Source: Clostridium transplantifaecale (lineage in GTDB: Bacteria; Bacillota; Clostridia; Lachnospirales; Lachnospiraceae). Taken from it: a stretch of 64,000 nucleotides of DNA. The number at the start of each line of letters is the position of its first letter. Positions within the stretch are counted from its first letter, which is position 1. The stretch covers positions 682,001 to 746,000 of the forward strand of contig NZ_UYZY01000002.1 in assembly GCF_900626075.1 (NCBI RefSeq), given 5' to 3'. The notes below the pieces were generated by a model. That model worked only from the letters and a program-made list of their open reading frames with translations, did no database searches and was not told where the DNA came from. This document shows, one piece after another, positions 61,809 to 64,000 of this stretch. Both the position numbers and the translations under genes were made by a program.

Positions 61809-62426
61809 TTAGCTCCGCCTTCTCTTAATCACTTTCAGACGGGTAAATTCTTCACGGTCTTTTTCTTCCAGAGAGTTCGTAATGTTACGGACGAGACTGC
61901 TGTAAGACGGAATGGTAATATTTTTCAATGCGTTGGCGCGTTTCTGGGTCTTCTTAATGCTGGCAGCCAGGCGGTAAGCGGAATTCTCCACCATAGACAG
62001 CCGGATAGTCAGCTCTTTTACCCGTTCAAATGCGGCGCGCGCCTGATCCAGGGATTCTTTTGTGCTGTAGAATGCATAGGAGGGAGGTTCTCCCTCTGCC
62101 TTGTGAAAACGCACAAGGGGAATCTCCGTTCCCATAATGCTGCGGGCCTTTATCTCAATGGAGTCCTCAACCGGGATAGACTCCCCGGCCTCCTGGACAT
62201 AGCTGATACCCAGTTCAATATTGGCCTTCTGCAGACACTTATAGGCGGTCTGGAAGGTGACATCGATTTCCGACTGGATGTCTTTGGCCTGATCGATCAG
62301 GGCCATCAGTTCCCGGATCAGGATATTCCTCTTTTTATCCATCAGCTCATAACCCTGGCTTGCCAGAGCCAGGGAATTTTTGGCCAGTATGAGGTTTCCC
62401 TTTGTAGGGAATGTATTTGGATTCAT
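61809..62426 (-). CDS. ntpD: V-type ATP synthase subunit D
   Basis: A 205-residue protein forming the central rotor stalk of the V/A-type ATPase. The N-terminus NPNTFPTKGNLILAKNSLALASQGYELMDKKRNILIREL is the family signature, and the whole chain is predicted to be two long antiparallel coiled-coil helices. It lies 33 bp after subunit B in the same direction, the usual A-B-D gene order. A GAGGTATTAAT-type site precedes the start. Confidence 0.94.
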   Translation of the reverse strand: MNPNTFPTKGNLILAKNSLALASQGYELMDKKRNILIRELMALIDQAKDIQSEIDVTFQTAYKCLQKANIELGISYVQEAGESIPVEDSIEIKARSIMGTEIPLVRFHKAEGEPPSYAFYSTKESLDQARAAFERVKELTIRLSMVENSAYRLAASIKKTQKRANALKNITIPSYSSLVRNITNSLEEKDREEFTRLKVIKRRRS

Positions 62427-62459
62427 AATTAATACCTCCTGTGAGCTGCGGTGCGTTTA

Positions 62460-63848
62460 TTACTGTCCGGTGTCGGCCGGTTTGTAGTATTGATCCAGCA
62501 CCTTGGTGTCGATACGGTCGAGTTCCGTTCTCGGGAGCATGCCCAGAAGTTCCCAGCCGATGTCCAGCGTCTTTAGTATGGTCCTGTTTTCATGAGGATC
62601 CTGGCCGATAAACCGGGTCTCAAATTCTTTGCCGAATTTCAGATACAATTTATCGATCGGCGACAATTCGTCCTCACCGATAACCGAAGCCAGGGCTCTT
62701 GCATCACCGACTTTGGCGTAGCAGGAGAACAGCTGGTTGGCCACGTCCTGGTGATCGGCTCTGGTGAAACCTTCGCCGATGCCGTCCTTCATCAGTCGGG
62801 ACAGGGATGGGAGGACGCTGACGGGAGGGTAGATGGACTGTCCCTGAAGCCCGCGGTCTAGAACAATCTGCCCTTCGGTGATATAGCCGGTCAGATCGGG
62901 GATCGGATGGGTGATATCGTCATTCGGCATGGTCAGAATCGGGATTTGCGTCACGGAGCCGCTGATTCCCGCCACAATGCCTGCGCGCTCGTAAATGGAG
63001 GCGAGCTCGCTGTACAGATAGCCGGGATAACCTTTACGCGACGGGATCTCTCCTTTGGAGGAGGATACCTCACGCATGGCTTCTGCAAACGACGTCATAT
63101 CCGTCAGGATAACCAGAATATGCATATGCTTTTCGAATGCCAGATACTCTGCCGTGGTCAGGGCGATCTTTGGTGTGATCAGACGTTCCATAACGGGATC
63201 ATTAGCAAGGTTGATAAAGGTGACGACGTGATCGGAAACGCCGCTCTCCTCAAAGGTCCGGCGGAAATAGTCGCCGACCTCGTATTTTACGCCCATGGCC
63301 GCGAACACGATGGCAAATTTCTCTTTGGAGTCATCGCCGAGGGAGGCCTGCTGTACAATCTGTGCTGCAAGCTGATCGTGGGGAAGTCCGTTGCCGGAGA
63401 AAATCGGCAGCTTCTGTCCGCGGATCAGAGTGGTCAGGCCGTCGATGGCGGAGATGCCGGTCCTGATGTAGTTTCGCGGATATTCCCTGGAAACCGGGTT
63501 AAGCGGTTTTCCGTTGACGTCCAGTCTGACATTGCCGGGTACGGGACCGAGTCCGTCGATGGGCTGGCCGATTCCGTTGAAGGTGCGTCCCAGCATCTCC
63601 TCTGAGACGATAATCTCCATCGGATGGCCGGTCAGTCTGGTGTGGGTATTGCGAAGGGCCATATTTTCCGTGCCTTCGAATACCTGTATGATGGCTTTTT
63701 CGCCATAAAGTTCAATGATTTTTCCGAGTTTGCGTTCCTGCCCGCCGACGCTCATCTCCACGATCTCGTCGTAAGCGGCATTCTCAACGCCATCCAGTAT
63801 TACCAGAGGTCCGTTAATGGAACTGAGCCCTAAATATTCAATTGCCAT
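62460..63848 (-). CDS. ntpB: V-type ATP synthase subunit B
   Basis: A 462-residue non-catalytic nucleotide-binding subunit of the ATPase head. It starts [20 protein letters not shown] and has the characteristic [25 protein letters not shown] stretch, [18 protein letters not shown] in place of a canonical P-loop, and [17 protein letters not shown]. The last residues (YKPADTGQ) are intact. It runs in an operon from subunit A upstream to D downstream. Confidence 0.95.
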   Translation of the reverse strand: MAIEYLGLSSINGPLVILDGVENAAYDEIVEMSVGGQERKLGKIIELYGEKAIIQVFEGTENMALRNTHTRLTGHPMEIIVSEEMLGRTFNGIGQPIDGLGPVPGNVRLDVNGKPLNPVSREYPRNYIRTGISAIDGLTTLIRGQKLPIFSGNGLPHDQLAAQIVQQASLGDDSKEKFAIVFAAMGVKYEVGDYFRRTFEESGVSDHVVTFINLANDPVMERLITPKIALTTAEYLAFEKHMHILVILTDMTSFAEAMREVSSSKGEIPSRKGYPGYLYSELASIYERAGIVAGISGSVTQIPILTMPNDDITHPIPDLTGYITEGQIVLDRGLQGQSIYPPVSVLPSLSRLMKDGIGEGFTRADHQDVANQLFSCYAKVGDARALASVIGEDELSPIDKLYLKFGKEFETRFIGQDPHENRTILKTLDIGWELLGMLPRTELDRIDTKVLDQYYKPADTGQ

Positions 63849-63862
63849 AATAAAGTCCCTCC

Positions 63863-64000
63863 TTAAGCGTTCCGCTCCACGACGGCGTCGTAGAATTTGT
63901 CGATTGCCTCGCGGTATCCGTCAAAAAGATCGAGGCGGTTGTTGGGAACGTCGTATTTGATTGATATGATTTTTTCGAAAATATTATCCTGTTTTAAGAT
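63863..64000 (-). CDS. ntpA: V-type ATP synthase subunit A, C-terminal 45 residues (partial)
   Basis: The window edge cuts this gene. The visible 45 codons end [11 protein letters not shown] and stop at 63863. Position directly upstream of subunit B in the same operon is the main reason for the call; the fragment itself has no catalytic motif. AAGGAGGG between the two genes is the subunit B ribosome-binding site. Confidence 0.75.
   Translation of the reverse strand: MLKQDNIFEKIISIKYDVPNNRLDLFDGYREAIDKFYDAVVERNA

Overview
The window looks like a low/mid-GC anaerobic Firmicute of the Lachnospiraceae (Clostridium XIVa; an Enterocloster/Hungatella/[Clostridium] symbiosum-like gut bacterium). The evidence is Shine-Dalgarno-rich gene starts, TAXI-TRAP and Na+:solute symporters, glycyl-radical chemistry, a V-type ATP synthase operon, LacI-controlled sugar genes and Lachnospiraceae-type conjugative-element genes. 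Species cannot be fixed from the sequence alone.

Layout. (1) About 1-10134 is the right-hand part of a decayed integrative conjugative element. It ends at a 45-bp 3' fragment of tRNA-Arg(CCU), followed by the original tRNA terminator. It holds a redox cargo operon (HxlR regulator, old yellow enzyme, FrnE/DsbA-like, DUF1934-like), truncated or frameshifted transfer genes, regulators and an unlisted 28-residue membrane peptide. (2) 10255-17037 is a c-di-GMP block: an EAL phosphodiesterase, a tyrosine recombinase, and between them a 255-bp segment with perfect 23-bp inverted repeats, a strong terminator and an outward promoter. This has every visible mark of a phase-variable promoter switch. A 1027-residue GGDEF/histidine-kinase/receiver hybrid follows. 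(3) 17594-24608: KapD-like exonuclease, then a sucrose locus (ScrR-like LacI, twin operators, PTS IIBCA, and one polypeptide fusing sucrose-6-phosphate hydrolase to fructokinase). (4) 24700-30695: TAXI-TRAP transporter with a degenerate tandem repeat between its genes, D,D-carboxypeptidase, TIGR01906 membrane protein.

(5) 31033-32791: HAD phosphatase and a LacI regulator whose start region carries a 20-bp palindrome. Nearly the same palindrome recurs 15 kb away in front of the 46.6-54.9 kb operon. (6) 33173-46216: a catabolic block with two Na+:solute symporters, two BaiCD/enoate-reductase-like flavo-Fe-S enzymes, AraC and LysR regulators, an M20 aminoacylase-like hydrolase and a GPH symporter. 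(7) 46631-54946: ribose-type ABC transporter with two permeases, AllA-like protein, glycyl-radical activase, a MITE-like insertion with an 8-bp target duplication, and a short glycyl-radical enzyme with a CWE active-site motif. (8) 55072-57828: an AT-rich island with a BlaR1-like protease whose outer tail is Cys/His-rich instead of a penicillin-binding sensor, a BlaI repressor, two BlaI-type operators on divergent promoters, a two-helix membrane peptide and a secreted 205-residue protein of unknown function. (9) 58037-61792: REC/HD-GYP/PAS/GGDEF/GAF protein. (10) 61809-64000: V-type ATP synthase subunits D, B and the end of A.

The strongest candidates for undescribed biology are the invertible c-di-GMP phosphodiesterase switch, the BlaRI-type secreted-protein system, and the LacI-linked glycyl-radical operon.
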